The position numbers were made by a program, and so were the translations under genes. 64,000 nt of DNA from Caprella mutica (lineage: Eukaryota > Arthropoda > Malacostraca > Amphipoda > Caprellidae): NCBI GenBank assembly GCA_947561585.1, contig CANNZV010000514.1:124001-188000 (forward strand), in the 5' to 3' direction. The notes under the pieces were generated by a model that saw only the letters and a list, made by a program, of their open reading frames with translations, did not search any database and was not told the DNA's origin. Every line of letters begins with the position of its first letter. Positions within the stretch are counted from its first letter, which is position 1. Shown here piece by piece: positions 1 to 12,133 of this stretch.

Positions 1-2216
1 CAAGTATATTGTAGCAAGAGATACAAGTCAATTGTAGCAAGAGATACAAGTCTATTGTAGCAAGAGATACAAGTCTATTGTAGCAAGAGATACAAGTCTA
101 TTGTAGCAAGAGATACAAGTCTATTGTAGCAACAGATACAAGTATATTGTAGCAACAGATACAATCTATTGTAGCAAGAGATACAAGTCAATTGTAGCAA
201 CAGATACAAGTCTATTGTAGCAACAGATACAAGTCTATTGTAGCAACAGATACAAGTATATTGTAGCAACAGATACAATCTATTGTAGCAAGAGATACAA
301 GTCAATTGTAGCAACAGATACAAGTCTATTGTAGCAACAGATACAAGTCAATTGTAGCAACAAATACAAGTCTATTGTAGCAACAGATGCAAGTCTATTG
401 TAGCAACAGATACAAGGCTATTGTAGCAACAGATAAAAGTCTATTGTAGCAACAGATACAAGTCTATTGTAGCAACAGATACAAGTCTATTGTAGCAACA
501 GATACAAGTCTATTGTAGCAACAGATACAAGTCTATTGTAGCAACAGATACAAGTCTATTGTAGCAACAGATACAAGTCTATTGTAGCAACAGATACAAG
601 TCTATTGTAGTATCAGATACAAGTCTATTCTAGCAACAGATACAAGTCTATTGTAGCAACAGATACAAGTCTATTGTAGCAACAGATACAAGTCTATTGT
701 AGCAACAGATACAAGTCTATTGTAGTATCAGATACAAGTCTATTCTAGCAACAGATACAAGTCTATTGTAGCAACAGATACAAGTCTATTGTAGCAACAG
801 ATACAAGTCAATTGTAGCAAGAGATACAAGTCTATTGTAGCAAGAGATACAAGTCTATTGTAGCAAGAGATACAAGTCTATTGTAGCAAGAGATACAAGT
901 CTATTGTAGCAACAGATACAAGTATATTGTAGCAACAGATACAATCTATTGTAGCAAGAGATACAAGTCAATTGTAGCAACAGATACAAGTCTATTGTAG
1001 CAACAGATACAAGTCTATTGTAGCAACAGATACAAGTATATTGTAGCAACAGATACAATTTATTGTAGCAAGAGATACAAGTCTATTGTAGCAACAGATA
1101 CAAGTCTATTGTAGCAACAGATACAAGTCTATTGTGGCAACAGATACAAGTCTATTGTGGCAACAGATACAAGTATATTGTAGCAAGAGATACAAGTCAA
1201 TTGTAGCAAGAGATACAAGTCTATTGTAGCAAGAGATACAAGTCTATTGTAGCAAGAGATACAAGTCTATTGTAGCAAGAGATACAAGTCTATTGTAGCA
1301 ACAGATACAAGTATATTGTAGCAACAGATACAATCTATTGTAGCAAGAGATACAAGTCAATTGTAGCAACAGATACAAGTCTATTGTAGCAACAGATACA
1401 AGTCTATTGTAGCAACAGATACAAGTATATTGTAGCAACAGATACAATCTATTGTAGCAAGAGATACAAGTCAATTGTAGCAACAGATACAAGTCTATTG
1501 TAGCAACAGATACAAGTCAATTGTAGCAACAGATACAAGTCTATTGTAGCAACAGATGCAAGTCTATTGTAGCAACAGATACAAGGCTATTGTAGCAACA
1601 GATAAAAGTCTATTGTAGCAACAGATACAAGTCTATTGTAGCAACAGATACAAGTCTATTGTAGCAACAGATACAAGTCTATTGTAGCAACAGATACAAT
1701 CTATTGTAGCAAGAGATACAAGTCTATTGTAGCTACAGATACAAGTCTATTGTAGCAACAGATACAAGTCTATTGTAGCAACAGATACAAGTCTATTGTA
1801 GCAACAGATACAAGTATATTGTAGCAACAGATACAATCTATTGTAGCAAGAGATACAAGTCTATTGTAGCTACAGATACAAGTCTATTGTAGCAACAGAT
1901 AAAAGTCTATTGTAGCAACAGATACAAGTCTATTGTAGCAACAGACACAAGTCTATTGTAGCAACAGATACAAGTCTATTGTAGCAACAGATACAAGTCT
2001 ATTGTAGCAACAGATACAAGTCTATTGTAGCAACAGATAAAAGTATATTGTAGCAACAGATACAAGTCTATTGTAGCAACAGATACAAGTCTATTGTAGC
2101 AACAGATAAAAGTCTATTGTAGCAACAGATACAAGTCTATTGTAGCAACAGATACAAGTCTATTGTAGCAACAGATACAATCTATTGTAGCAACAGATAC
2201 AAGTCTATTGTAGAAA
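1..2216. repeat. 23-bp minisatellite array, ~96 copies, cut by window edge
   Basis: Head-to-tail copies of a 23-bp unit (core CTATTGTAGCAACAGATACA followed by AGT) fill the first 2.2 kb, with occasional 21-bp units lacking GT. Variant monomers (GAGATACA for CAGATACA, GTCAATTG for GTCTATTG) recur in the same order. The block starting at position 1 reappears at 1,170 (offset 1,169) and part of it near 807 (offset about 780), so segments of many units have been duplicated. The left end is beyond the window. The open frames running through it are a by-product of the unit and not genes. Confidence 0.97.
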
Positions 2217-3738
2217 CATGTACAATAATATTGCAGTAAAAATAGCAAAGTTTTAATCTTCTAAATATATTTTCTTTTGTTCGTTAATTACTTATCTATA
2301 CTTTTCTCAGGTGGAAATTACAAAGAATTTAGTAAAAGTTAGCGCAGAAAGAACGCTGCCCAAACTCATTAAAACTTTAAGATGTGAAGAACGCTGACCT
2401 GCCTTATATATTCGATGTAATAGGTAATAATAAAAAGGAACTATGTCAGGAATTAAAAATTATTAAACATCACATTTAAAAATAACATAATTCGTACAAT
2501 AATAAAATACAGACAATTATAATATGATTTCAGTGACAAGAACGGATGGTTTATAAGTAGTGATATGGATGATATTATCGTCCAATAATGTTTAGATAAC
2601 ACAAAATTTAACTGTCTGGTCATTGTTACTAATAATCTGTTATAAATAAATGTGATTTGGAAAATAAATTTTGAGCTGAAAGAGATGATTCTACAGGGTG
2701 TCCCAAAAATATTTGATAAATTCAGCTGAAATTTTGTACAGAGATGGAACAAATATTGAGAAACAAAAGGTGGTTTTCTAGATTTTCGCAAGTCTAATAG
2801 TTTTTGAATTACAGCCTTTGAAATTAGGGTATCGTTTTTTTGGGCACACCCTGTATAAATAAATTTAAGACATATCTTTCATTCATATAAATTATAAGAC
2901 AATTCAATATTAATATTAAAAGGATAAATAATCGTGAAATGGTCTAACCATTCAATTAATGTTATTAAAAATACATACAATTTAGAGAGTTCGATGGATA
3001 ACAAAAAGTTCTCCTTCCCATCACTGATTTATTTTCCATTGTGATTTCTTTCTCTTGTTTGAAGTTAATGCTAAGAAAAGTAATTGGTGCAACAAACATA
3101 CTGAGCGATACATTCTGAAAACAAATTGAGCGAAACAATCTGCAAACAAACTGAACGAAGCAATCTGCAAAAAGGCATCAGCAAACAGACTGAGCTAAAG
3201 AATCGGGATGAGTAAATAAAAGTAACCGAGGTGTTGATTGCTGCTAGTGTAATTACAACACAAAACTGTTATTTGATTTACAAACTAATATTAGTAGAAA
3301 GAAATGAAGGATTTATTGGTATATGAACTGTCGAAAACTAAATTAATTTATTGAAACTTTTTATGTGAAATTTTCATGTGTCTTCTAACAGATGATTTTA
3401 ATTTTTGAAGATAATGTCGAATCACAGAGTCTGAAAAGAAATGGAAACCAATTAGAAAATCAATTTAGAAGGATTAAGCAAATCAAATCGAATTTTCATC
3501 ACAATTAACAAGGAAATCTAATCATGGAACTGGAATCAACCAATTTGAAAATCAATTGGGTTTCCTAATCAAATCCGAAATCAATAAACTCTTCAAATGA
3601 CACACAAATCAACAGAGGAACTATCGAAAAGCAATAAAGAAGAGACCAATAACAGATACTTTGCAGAAGTCTACCAATCAAACGGAATAAAAGAGTTAAT
3701 AAAGCCTCATCTCACAATCACTGACTCCATGACTTCAC
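2217..3738. other. Non-coding AT-rich stretch
   Basis: No convincing exon was seen. It holds the short mariner-type MITE at 2,694-2,853 and otherwise unique-looking AT-rich sequence. If the minus-strand gene with an exon at 3,739-4,252 is real, this is the start of its next intron. Confidence 0.5.
2694..2853. mobile_element. 160-bp mariner-type MITE
   Basis: The left end CAGGGTGTCCCAAAAAT and right end TTTTTGGGCACACCCTG are imperfect inverted repeats, and both are flanked by TA (2,692-2,693 and 2,854-2,855). CAGGG ends with TA duplication are typical of Tc1/mariner elements. The interior has no coding capacity, so this is a non-autonomous copy. Confidence 0.75.
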
Positions 3739-4252
3739 CTGATACACTGCGGAGTGTCTCCAATCCAGTCCATTGAGGTGGAGAAATATCACACTGGAGT
3801 CGAGTGGAGCAGAACATTCCGAAGAATCTGGAATGCTGCTTCCAGGCGAAGAATCTCTGTGTTCAGAGTTGAGGGAGGTAATCTTAGACTGAGAATTGTA
3901 ATCGGGAGTAAAATTGTGACGGTACTCTTTGTCTCTATTCTCCTTCTCGTCATTATCAATTGAACTATTTTCAAAGCCTTCCTCTCTTTCGGTCTCGTAC
4001 GCCAAGTTTTCCAAACCAATTGTGTTCGCATCACCTCTGGCTCCTTTCTCCGCAACACTTTTCTTACTTTTTTTAGCGAGAAAAAGGCGGACACGCTGAC
4101 TCTTTTCAGAACTCCCAATCAATTCATTGAAAGCGGCCGTCAGGTCGAAATCTTCAGGAAGTTTAGAATTTGAATGAATGGAAGGACGGTCCAAAGTTTC
4201 CTCGAACTCGCCCGATTCCTCCGAAAATTCACTGACGACAATCCGTGGTATT
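3739..4252 (-). CDS. Internal coding exon of an unrecognised gene (exon 2 of a proposed model)
   Basis: A 514-bp minus-strand block, visibly more GC-rich than its surroundings, is open throughout (171 codons plus one leading base). It is bounded by an acceptor (CTCTGCCATTCAG, AG at 4,254-4,253) and a strong donor (CAG then GTGAAGT, GT at 3,738-3,737). The peptide starts IPRIVVSEFSEESGEF, is rich in Ser/Glu/Asp with basic patches (RVRLFLAKKSKKS) and ends WRHSAVYQ. It looks mostly disordered and no domain was recognised. The frame closes soon after the donor, which favours splicing over read-through. The exon begins one base into a codon, matching the two bases left by the start exon at 36,704-36,789. 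A stand-alone ORF would need a non-ATG start, so it is best read as part of a spliced gene. The function is unknown. Confidence 0.6.
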
Positions 4253-4884
4253 CTGAATGGCAGAGTCAGTCACACACGATTAGCACAAAGGAAACGAGAG
4301 AAATTAACCTACGAACTTTTTATAGGGATTAAAGTTTCAAGAAAATACAAATAATACGAAAATGCTCCTAATATTAATTAACATTTTGTAATTTAACACA
4401 CAAGTCACATATAAATAAATATAATATATTGAATATAACAGCATTAATATGAAGGTTTGATGCTTGGAATTTTTCTTTATGAACACATTAATTAACTAAT
4501 AACCCAAAGAATTAGGCATTTAATAATAAGTTACAGAGATAAACATTATTTATTTTTACAGTGAAATGACCTTTAAAAACCTATATTAGTTTCCAAATAA
4601 TATTTATATCTAGTCATAAAGTATTGCCTGTATTTTGTTTCTATTAAATATATTTAGTAATAAAAAATTGGAATGTCACTGCTATTTGTCTAGCATATTA
4701 CATCTCTATATCAATATAACAATTGGTATAAAGTTTTATTATTAATAATTAATATAACGAATAATTTTAATATTGCAACTATTGACAAAGCAAAGAGTTA
4801 TTATATATGAACAGCTATAAATAGATATTATACTTCTACTTCAAATAGAATAACGTTATATATACAAAAAATGATAGGAAAGTA

Positions 4885-6052
4885 CCCACACCAACCACAT
4901 CCACACCAACCCCATCCACACCAACCACATCCACACCAACCCCATCCACACCAACCACATCCACCATATCCACACCAACCCCATCCACACCAACCACATC
5001 CACACCAACCCCATCCACACCAACCACATCCACGCCAACCACATCCACACCAACCCCATCCACACCAACCACATCCACACCAACCAAATCCACACCAACC
5101 ATATCCACCACACAAACCCCATCCACACCAACCCCATCCACACCAACCCCATCCACACCAACCACATCCACACCAACCCCATCCACACCAACCACATCCA
5201 CGCCAACCACATCCACACCAACCCCATCCACACCAACCACATCCACACCAACCACATCCACGCCATCCCCATCCACACCAACCCCATCCACACCAACCCT
5301 ATCCACACCAACCACATCCACACCAACCAAATCCACACCAACCATATCCACCACACAAACCCCATCCACACCAACCACATCCACACCAACCTCATTCACA
5401 CCAACCCCATCTACACCAACCCCAATCACCACACCAACCCCATCCACACCAAACCCATCCACACCAACCCCATCCACACCAACCACATCCACACCAACCA
5501 CATCCACACCAACCCCATTCACCACACCAACCCCATTCACCACACCAACCCCATCCACACCAACCACATCCACACCAACCGCATCCACACCAACCCCATC
5601 CACACCAACCACATCCACACCAACCACATCCACACCAACCCCATTCACCACACCAACCCCATTCACACCAACCACATCCACACCATCCACATCCACACCA
5701 ACCACATCCACACCAACCACATCCACACCAACCCCATTCACCACACAAACCCCATTCACACCAACCACATCCACACCATCCACATCCACACCAACCACAT
5801 CCACACAAACCGCATCCACACCAACCATATCCACCACACAAACCCCATCCACACCAACCACATCCACACAAACCACATCCACAACAACACCATCCACACC
5901 AACCGCATCCACCAGACCATCCTCATCCACACCAACCCCATCCTCATCCACATCAACCCTATCCACACCAACCACATCCACACCATCCACATCCACACCA
6001 ACCACATCCACACCAACACCATCCTTACCCACACCAACCCCATCCTCACCTC
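4885..6052. repeat. 15-bp (CCACACCAACCACAT-type) minisatellite array
   Basis: Units of 15 bp, in pairs alternating CCA and CCC, are mixed with 12- and 18-bp variants over about 1.17 kb. All length variants are multiples of 3. The plus strand therefore has an open frame of 409 codons (4,871-6,100) made of His-Pro-His-Gln-Pro repeats, and minus-strand frames are open as well. Many unit differences in the plus frame are CCA/CCC (both Pro), but this alternation is itself part of a 30-bp period. No splice signals or flanking unique coding sequence support a gene. Confidence 0.95.
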
Positions 6053-6639
6053 AAGTTGTACCCCGAATATTTCTCTGTGCCTGGATGGGTCTCGTTGTAG
6101 TGGGGGTGGGGGAGGTTTCTCCAGACCGGGGGGAGACCAACTGGGGGAGAGAAAATAAACTGGTTAATTAGGCAAATTAAATGGTCTATAATTCGTAATT
6201 TAAATATATTATAATTAACGATAGAATGCAATATTGGTTATGATTAAAAAAGAAAAGTAGATAACTAATTTCATAAGATTTAATTAAAATATTTATTTGT
6301 ACATATTTTATGAGTGAATATGTAATAACAAAACTGATCTAAAGAGATGAAATAAGTTATAAAATAAAATAAAATAACGCAGTTTCCCTTCATAAATAAA
6401 CTGGAAATATTTTCTATGCAGAATAATTCAATTTTCGGTATAACAATTCTAATTATTTATAAATATTAAACTCTGCGTAAACTTATTTACCATACCATTT
6501 ATAGATTTTGAAGTGGTAATTATTAATTGAGTTAAAATTGCATGAGTATCTCTTTATGAAAAATAATTATAAATATTGAGAACGAAGGATTAAACCTAAT
6601 AAAAAACTGCAGTAGTGGAAAATTTTAAATTGTAAAGTA
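6053..6639. other. Non-coding AT-rich stretch
   Basis: A GC-rich patch directly after the array (about 6,085-6,150, G runs such as GTGGGGGTGGGGGAGG) gives way to plain AT-rich sequence. No gene or repeat was recognised. Confidence 0.5.
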
Positions 6640-7235
6640 TACTGGAAACTAGATTATGTGCACTCGGTAGAGCGCATATCTTCGCCTCCGCTGTGGCCCA
6701 TTCTCTCCTAAAATTAAGGAAACTGCTAACTGGATAATAACCAATCGTTCCACCAAGTTTCATGCAATATGGTACAATACTTTTTGAGTTATAAATGACC
6801 GTGACCTTGACCTTTGACCGGATCGCTTCCAAAATTCTACCAGATCGTTCCTGGTCATTGACCAAATGTACCATCAAATTTCAGACAATTTGGTTGAATA
6901 CTTTTTAAGTTACAAATGGCCTTGACCTTGATCTTTGACATTTGACCCAATCACCCCCAAAATCTATCAAAATTGTTCATGTATATTGACCGATCGTTCC
7001 ACTAAGTTTCATGCAATATGGTTCGATACTTTTTGAGTTATAAATGACCGTGACCTTGACCTTTGACCGGGTCACTCCCAAAAGACTAACAGCAGGTCAC
7101 TGGAGATGGACCAATCGTTTCACCAAATTTCAGGTTATTTGGTTGAACACTTTTTCAGTTAAGCGAATAACAAGATGATAGATAAATAAATAAAGTCCGA
7201 TGAAAATATAACCTTCCGCAAGATTGCGAAGGTAA
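6640..7235. repeat. Dispersed repeat with CCTTGACCTTTGACC modules, copy 1
   Basis: This stretch starts near GTGCACTCGGTAGAGCGCAT and ends with a hairpin (CCTTCCGCAAGATTGCGAAGG). Inside, a module of roughly 180-190 bp (TTCATGCAATATGG, then TTTTTGAGTTA, then TGACCTTGACCTTTGACC) is repeated with divergence. A shorter copy with the same two ends is at 42,930-43,268. The TCGGTAGAGCGC stretch resembles part of a tRNA D-arm, but there is no clear B box, so SINE origin is only a possibility. The terminal hairpin leaves other classes open. Confidence 0.75.
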
Positions 7236-7490
7236 TTAAAATCTTGAAATTAAGTCATTAAAATTTAAAATGAGAATAATTTTAATATGATCAACTTTCA
7301 AATTTAATTTTTACAGGTGTATTTAAACTTAGTTTCTATTCAATGAGATATCTACAACATAGTTACACTAAAAAATAAGACAAAGCAATGCATGAAGTGC
7401 ACACACAAACACCAAGGCAATGCATGTACAACAGGCAAACAGATCTTGCCATCCTGCTTACCATCTCTCATAATGCGATTACAATTTGCC

Positions 7491-7926
7491 TGATTATAGC
7501 TAAGGTGATTATAGCTAAGGTGATTTTACCTAAGGTGATTATGTAAGGTGATTACCTAAGTCATAAGGTGATTATCTAGTTCGTGAAACACACATCAATG
7601 AATGAAACCTAACCAGTGAAGCTTGGTTCTTATAGTAAAATTCTATAAATGGAATAGAATGGTATTTAAAGATTTACAATTAAATAGAAATTAGTTATGC
7701 ATTATATTACGATAAATAATTTAATATTATATTACAATAAATAATTTAATATTATATTACAATAAATAATTTAATATTATATTATAAATAATCTAATACA
7801 ATACTTAATTAGAAAGAATATAACCTCACACATTACATACCCTCTTAAATTGTATATAACCAAATCAACTACCATATTATCAACTACCTTATTATCAACT
7901 ACCATATTATCAACTACCATATTATA
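7491..7926. repeat. Three short minisatellites (about 15, 23 and 15 bp)
   Basis: Three short arrays lie close together. One has about six degenerate copies of GATTATAGCTAAGGT (7,491-7,577). The second has about four copies of a 23-bp unit containing ATTACAATAAATAATTTAAT (about 7,700-7,795). The third has four copies of ATCAACTACCATATT (about 7,867-7,926), immediately before the mariner-like element. Confidence 0.85.
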
Positions 7927-7957
7927 TTGAAAATGAGAAATAAATTATCTTTTTATA

Positions 7958-9046
7958 CAGGGTGGCGCAAAAAAAAAAAGAAACCCATTTTCAAATTAGT
8001 TTATCTTGCAAATTATCAAAGCTATAAATTTTCTAAAAAAAAAACAGTTTTATTCGTTTACTTTTTCTGCATCTATCCTAATAAAAAATTAAACATCCTG
8101 CAGCGAATAAAAAAAGGGAACTAAAGAGGGCTTGCGCGAGGACGAAAAACACAAAAAAGTTCATAATAAGTATAATTTATTCCTATATAGTAGTAGTAAA
8201 AACTTAATTATACTATTTTTCATTCAATCAATGCTTGGTTATTGACTCTTTCATTCATGGAAATTACATCCTATCTTCTACAAAATGTGCATTTCTTTGT
8301 AGAAACCATTTTTCAAAATGTAGACAGTGCGGTAAATCAGTTCTAAGAGTCCGAGCCTTACATGCATCTTGAAAGGATAATATTTCAAATAATGTTTAAC
8401 AATTCAATGAAATGTGTGTTTAGTGATTCAGTTCCTTCTGATTGATAATTTTGGATTCTCAATAAGCTGCTCATGAACAATATTAATGTGTTCATTCTTT
8501 TCACTTGCGACATGATCGCCTTTAGTTCAAATTTATAGTGGTTTCTTCAGTTTTGAACGTGGTTCAAAATGATATTGAACCTATGTAAAGCTTTCAGTTT
8601 TTAAATAACTGGTCACCACAAAAATCTTAGTACTTTAGAAAGCTGCATTTTGAGGGTTTCGAATAAGAGATACAAATTAACATCAAAATGATTTTATAAA
8701 GATATCAATTTTATCTCAAAAACCAACTTTCAAATGGTAATTAATTTTTTTATTTTCTCTTATTTGTTACAAAAAACAGGAGAATTTAATTTTTTTACCT
8801 CCATTTAAAATGAAATATACCTCTTATTAATTTGTTTCGTATATTTCGTCCTCGCGCAGGCCCTTTTTATTACCATTTTTCTAATTCGCTGCAGGATGTT
8901 TAATTTTTGTCGTAACTTTTAACAGATTATCGAGATAGATGCAGATAAAGTAAACGAATAAAATTATGTTTTTAGAAAATTTCTAGCTTTGATAGTTTGC
9001 AAAATAAACCAATTTGAAAATATGTTTCCTTTTTTGCGCCACCCTG
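7958..9046. mobile_element. Decayed, internally deleted DD41D-type mariner
   Basis: The ends CAGGGTGGCGCAAAA and TTTTTGCGCCACCCTG begin inverted repeats of roughly 170 bp, including the GCTTGCGCGAGGACGA segment on each side. TA precedes the left end; the right flank is CA. The long inverted repeats and the interior match the complete element at 45,313-47,022, but the element is only about 1.09 kb because the catalytic part of the transposase gene is missing. Confidence 0.88.
8250..8648 (-). pseudogene. Transposase remnant (N-terminal part) of a DD41D mariner
   Basis: Minus-strand sequence from the ATG at 8,648 aligns by eye with the start of the intact transposase at 46,677. Matching blocks include the start region, the segment equivalent to LRTGSFKL, and the block around residues 140-150 (NSSNWFLQKNAR). 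The reading frame is broken many times, and everything after the first catalytic region is absent. Confidence 0.75.
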
Positions 9047-9196
9047 CATTATAATTAGCTAATCTATAAAATGCCCCATAATATGCAGATAATTTAATGT
9101 AATTCTTTATAGTATAATATTTAATATCTAATCAATCATATGTACACATCAACACAATTATAACACAAATAAAGTATGTTTTTCATCAAGAAAAAT

Positions 9197-9658
9197 CTAG
9201 TAGCTATGTGTTCTAGTAGCTATGTGTTCTAGTAGCTATGTGTTCTAGTAGCTATGTGTTCTAGTAGCTATGTGTTCTAGTAGCTATGTGTTCTAGTAGC
9301 TATGTGTTCTAGTAGCTATGTGTTCTAGTAGCTATGTGTTGTAGTAGCTATGTGTTGTAGTAGCTATGTGTTCTAGTAGCTATGTGTTCTAGTAGCTATG
9401 TGTTCTAGTAGCTATGTGTTCTAGTAGCTATGTGTTCTAGTAGCTATGTGTTCTAGTAGCTATGTGTTCTAGTAGCTATGTGTTCTAGTAGCTATGTGTT
9501 CTAGTAGCTATGTGTTCTAGTAGCTATGTGTTCTAGTAGCTATGTGTTCTAGTAGCTATGTGTTCTAGTAGCTATGTGTTCTAGTAGCTATGTGTTCTAG
9601 TAGCTATGTGTTCTAGTAGCTATGTGTTCTAGTAGCTATGTGTTCTAGTAGCTATGTA
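9197..9658. repeat. 16-bp minisatellite, ~29 copies
   Basis: Nearly identical copies of CTAGTAGCTATGTGTT run head to tail. The only common variant is GTAG for CTAG near 9,340-9,360. No inverted ends or target duplication were seen. Confidence 0.97.
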
Positions 9659-11228
9659 TAAAACACAAAACACTCTCTTTGGTTTCTGTGATTAAAAGAT
9701 TGCTAATTTGACACACGGATGTTTGTTCTAATTAGAAACATATTAGTGTTTGATATGGAGATTATAGTTATTTTTTAAATTCGAATCAATTTTCACATAT
9801 TTACATTTTTGTATAAGTATTTTACGGATTTTTCATACAAATATTTTGGATAAGTTTATTTTTAGGCAGCATATATTATATGCAATATATGTACAATAAC
9901 AAGTATTAAATGCAATACATGTACTATAGCAAGTATTATATGCAATACATGTACTATAGAATATATTAAAATAATTAAATGCAATCACGCGGTTTGAAGT
10001 GTACAGTTTAGTTGACCCATATAGAGCATAAAGAAAAACTGGATTCAAAGACAATTTGAATGAAAGCAAAACAATAAAAACTTTCCTGGACCAGAGTTAG
10101 CTTTCACAGGACTCCTTTGACATCATCAGAGTAGCTACAGACGGTTTAAGAACTAAGGTCAATGCTTGATAAAGATACCGTTTGAACGGTTAAATGTTGC
10201 AGCGGCGTACTCGAGAAAATATTAGCCCATTAATCTTCATTTAAAAGAAACCACAAATAAATCTCTTACATTAATTGATTGCAAGTTGTTTGTGAAGCAA
10301 GAGAATAAAATATTAATCAGTAGAAATTATTGAGAAGTGAAGATAATTATTATAGTTAAAATGAGTATTAAAATTACACAAATGTGCAAATAATAGGATT
10401 TTCTGAAGTAACTGTAATAATGGAGTAATAGAAGAAATGATGTAACAATTAGCACATGGCAAGTGGGATTACAACCCATTCATGTAATTGTTAAATTTTA
10501 TATTTCATTTATGAAAAATATGAGAAATTATTTTTTCATGCTAACTCTGATTTTCATCATTGAAAATAAATTATAATTTAATAATTACCATATAAAAATA
10601 TAAATAGTAGTTTAATAACAACAACATGACATTGATATCTATAATAGCATATCTACTACTGCTACTTACAATCATCTCATTACACATTGCTTATCTACTA
10701 AGTATATTCACACAATCACCATGTGAAGTAGAAGGCAAGTCTCTCATCTCACAAGATATCCCCTGTACCTTCACCACAGAGCTCTAACAGCTGTAAACTC
10801 TACTGTCTTATAACATCTGTGTGACCCACATGAACGAGAGTACACTTTACGTTATTAGCATTTGGAAGATAAATGTCCTTCAAGGGAAAATAAAAAATAA
10901 TGAAATCACGAACTTATAAAAAGAGTATACTTTTATAAAAAAATAAACTAATAATCGGTTTGGACTTTATAAAAAAAATAAGTATTCGAAAGTTGAATAT
11001 AAATATAAATGCAATTTTCTCAATACACAAAAAATATACATAAATATTAACTTTAAAAATATTGGATATTTTCACTATAAGAATTGCTTGTCCCATAGTA
11101 TGTACTTATACATATTATAGTAAATAGCATGCAATTTGCAATGGAAATAAGTAGTTTTATATATCCTACAGAAGATTAACACATTGTCAAAAAGACAGTC
11201 ACAATGTGCACCAGATACCTGTGATAAA
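9659..11228. other. Mostly non-coding AT-rich stretch
   Basis: It contains about three degenerate copies of a 28-30-bp unit with GCAATACATGTACTATAG (9,880-9,960) and one small plus-strand ORF (10,626-10,787). No other gene was recognised. It lies inside the proposed minus-strand intron. Confidence 0.5.
10626..10787 (+). CDS. Possible small ORF with hydrophobic N-terminus (53 aa)
   Basis: ATG at 10,626 opens a 53-codon frame ending TAA at 10,787. Residues 3-28 are strongly hydrophobic (LISIIAYLLLLTIISLHIAY then LLSIF), resembling a signal peptide or membrane segment. They are followed by a short polar tail with cysteines at 33 and 47 (SPCEVEGKS and DIPCTFTTEL). The tail has more balanced base use than the flanking DNA. 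No homologue is recognised. In AT-rich DNA hydrophobic short ORFs arise by chance, so this is weak. Confidence 0.15.
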   Translation: MTLISIIAYLLLLLTIISLHIAYLLSIFTQSPCEVEGKSLISQDIPCTFTTEL

Positions 11229-11237
11229 TGTAGTGAA

Positions 11238-12124
11238 CCCTGAGAGAAGTTACGGTGGGGCCATAGAAGATTAAGAGGGGAAAGTTATAGTGGGGCCATA
11301 GAAGATTAAGAGGGGAAAGTTATAGTGGGGCCATAGAAGATTAAGAGGGGAAAGTTATAGTGGGGCCATGGAAGATTAAGAGGGGAAAGTTATAGTGGGG
11401 CCATAGAAGATTAAGAGGGGAAAGTTATAGTGGGGCCATAGAAGATTAAGAGGGGAAATTTATAGTGGGGCTATAGAAGATTAAGAGGGGAAAGTTAGAG
11501 TGGGGCCATGGAAGATTAAGAGGGGAAAGTTATAGTGGGGCCATAGAAGATTAAGATGGAAAAGTTATAGTGGGGCCATAGAAGATTAAGAGGGGAAAGT
11601 TATAGTGGGGCCATAGAAGATTAAGAGGGGAAAGTTATAGTGGGGCCATAGAAGATTAAGAGGGGAAAGTTATAGTGGGGCCATAGAAGATTAAGAGGGG
11701 AAAGTTATAGTGGGGCCATAGAAGATTAAGAGGGGAAAGTTATAGTGAGGTCATAGAAGATTAAGATGGGAAATTTATAGTGGGGCCATAGAAGATTAAG
11801 AGGGGAAAGTTATAGTGGGGCCATAGAAGATTAAGAGGGGAAAGTTATAGTGGGGCCATAGAAGATTAAGAGGGGAAAGTTATAGTGGGGCCATAGAAGA
11901 TTAAGAGGGGAAAGTTATAGTGAGGCCATAGAAGATTAAGATGGGAAAGTTATAGTGAGGCCATAGAAGATTAAGATGGGAAAGTTATAGTGGGGCCATA
12001 GAAGATTAAGATGGGAAAGTTATGGTGTGGCAATAAAATATCAAAAGAGAAATTTATGGTGGGGCCATAGAAGATTAAGAGGGTCTCTGTATATCTTATA
12101 TATGGCCCCACCAAAACTTCTCTG
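11238..12124. mobile_element. Foldback-like element with 36-bp internal array and perfect 9-bp TSD
   Basis: The direct repeat TGTAGTGAA occurs at 11,229-11,237 and again at 12,125-12,133, immediately outside inverted ends. The left end reads CCCTGAGAGAAGTTACGG then TGGGGCCATA; the right end reads TATGGCCCCACCAAAACTTC then TCTG. The interior is about 23 copies of a 36-bp unit (GCCATAGAAGATTAAGAGGG then GAAAGTTATAGTGGGG) that is itself the sequence just inside the left end. Inverted ends plus a 9-bp duplication and internal tandem repeats are the layout of Foldback/MULE-type elements. No transposase is present. An 80-bp relative without the array is at 36,453-36,532. Confidence 0.8.
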
Positions 12125-12133
12125 TGTAGTGAA

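Noticed and set aside
3754..4118. Overlapping ORFs on plus (3,754-3,963) and in another minus frame (3,789-4,118)
   Set aside because: The minus frame bounded by good splice signals (3,739-4,252) fits better. These are shadows of it.
4836..6032. 398-codon Gly/Val/Asp minus-strand ORF resembling a structural protein
   Set aside because: Antisense of the CCACACCAA array. The unit simply lacks stops in this frame.
6655..6700. Possible tRNA gene from the TCGGTAGAGCGC word
   Set aside because: Only a D-arm-like stretch is present. No anticodon arm, T-arm or B box follows at the proper spacing.
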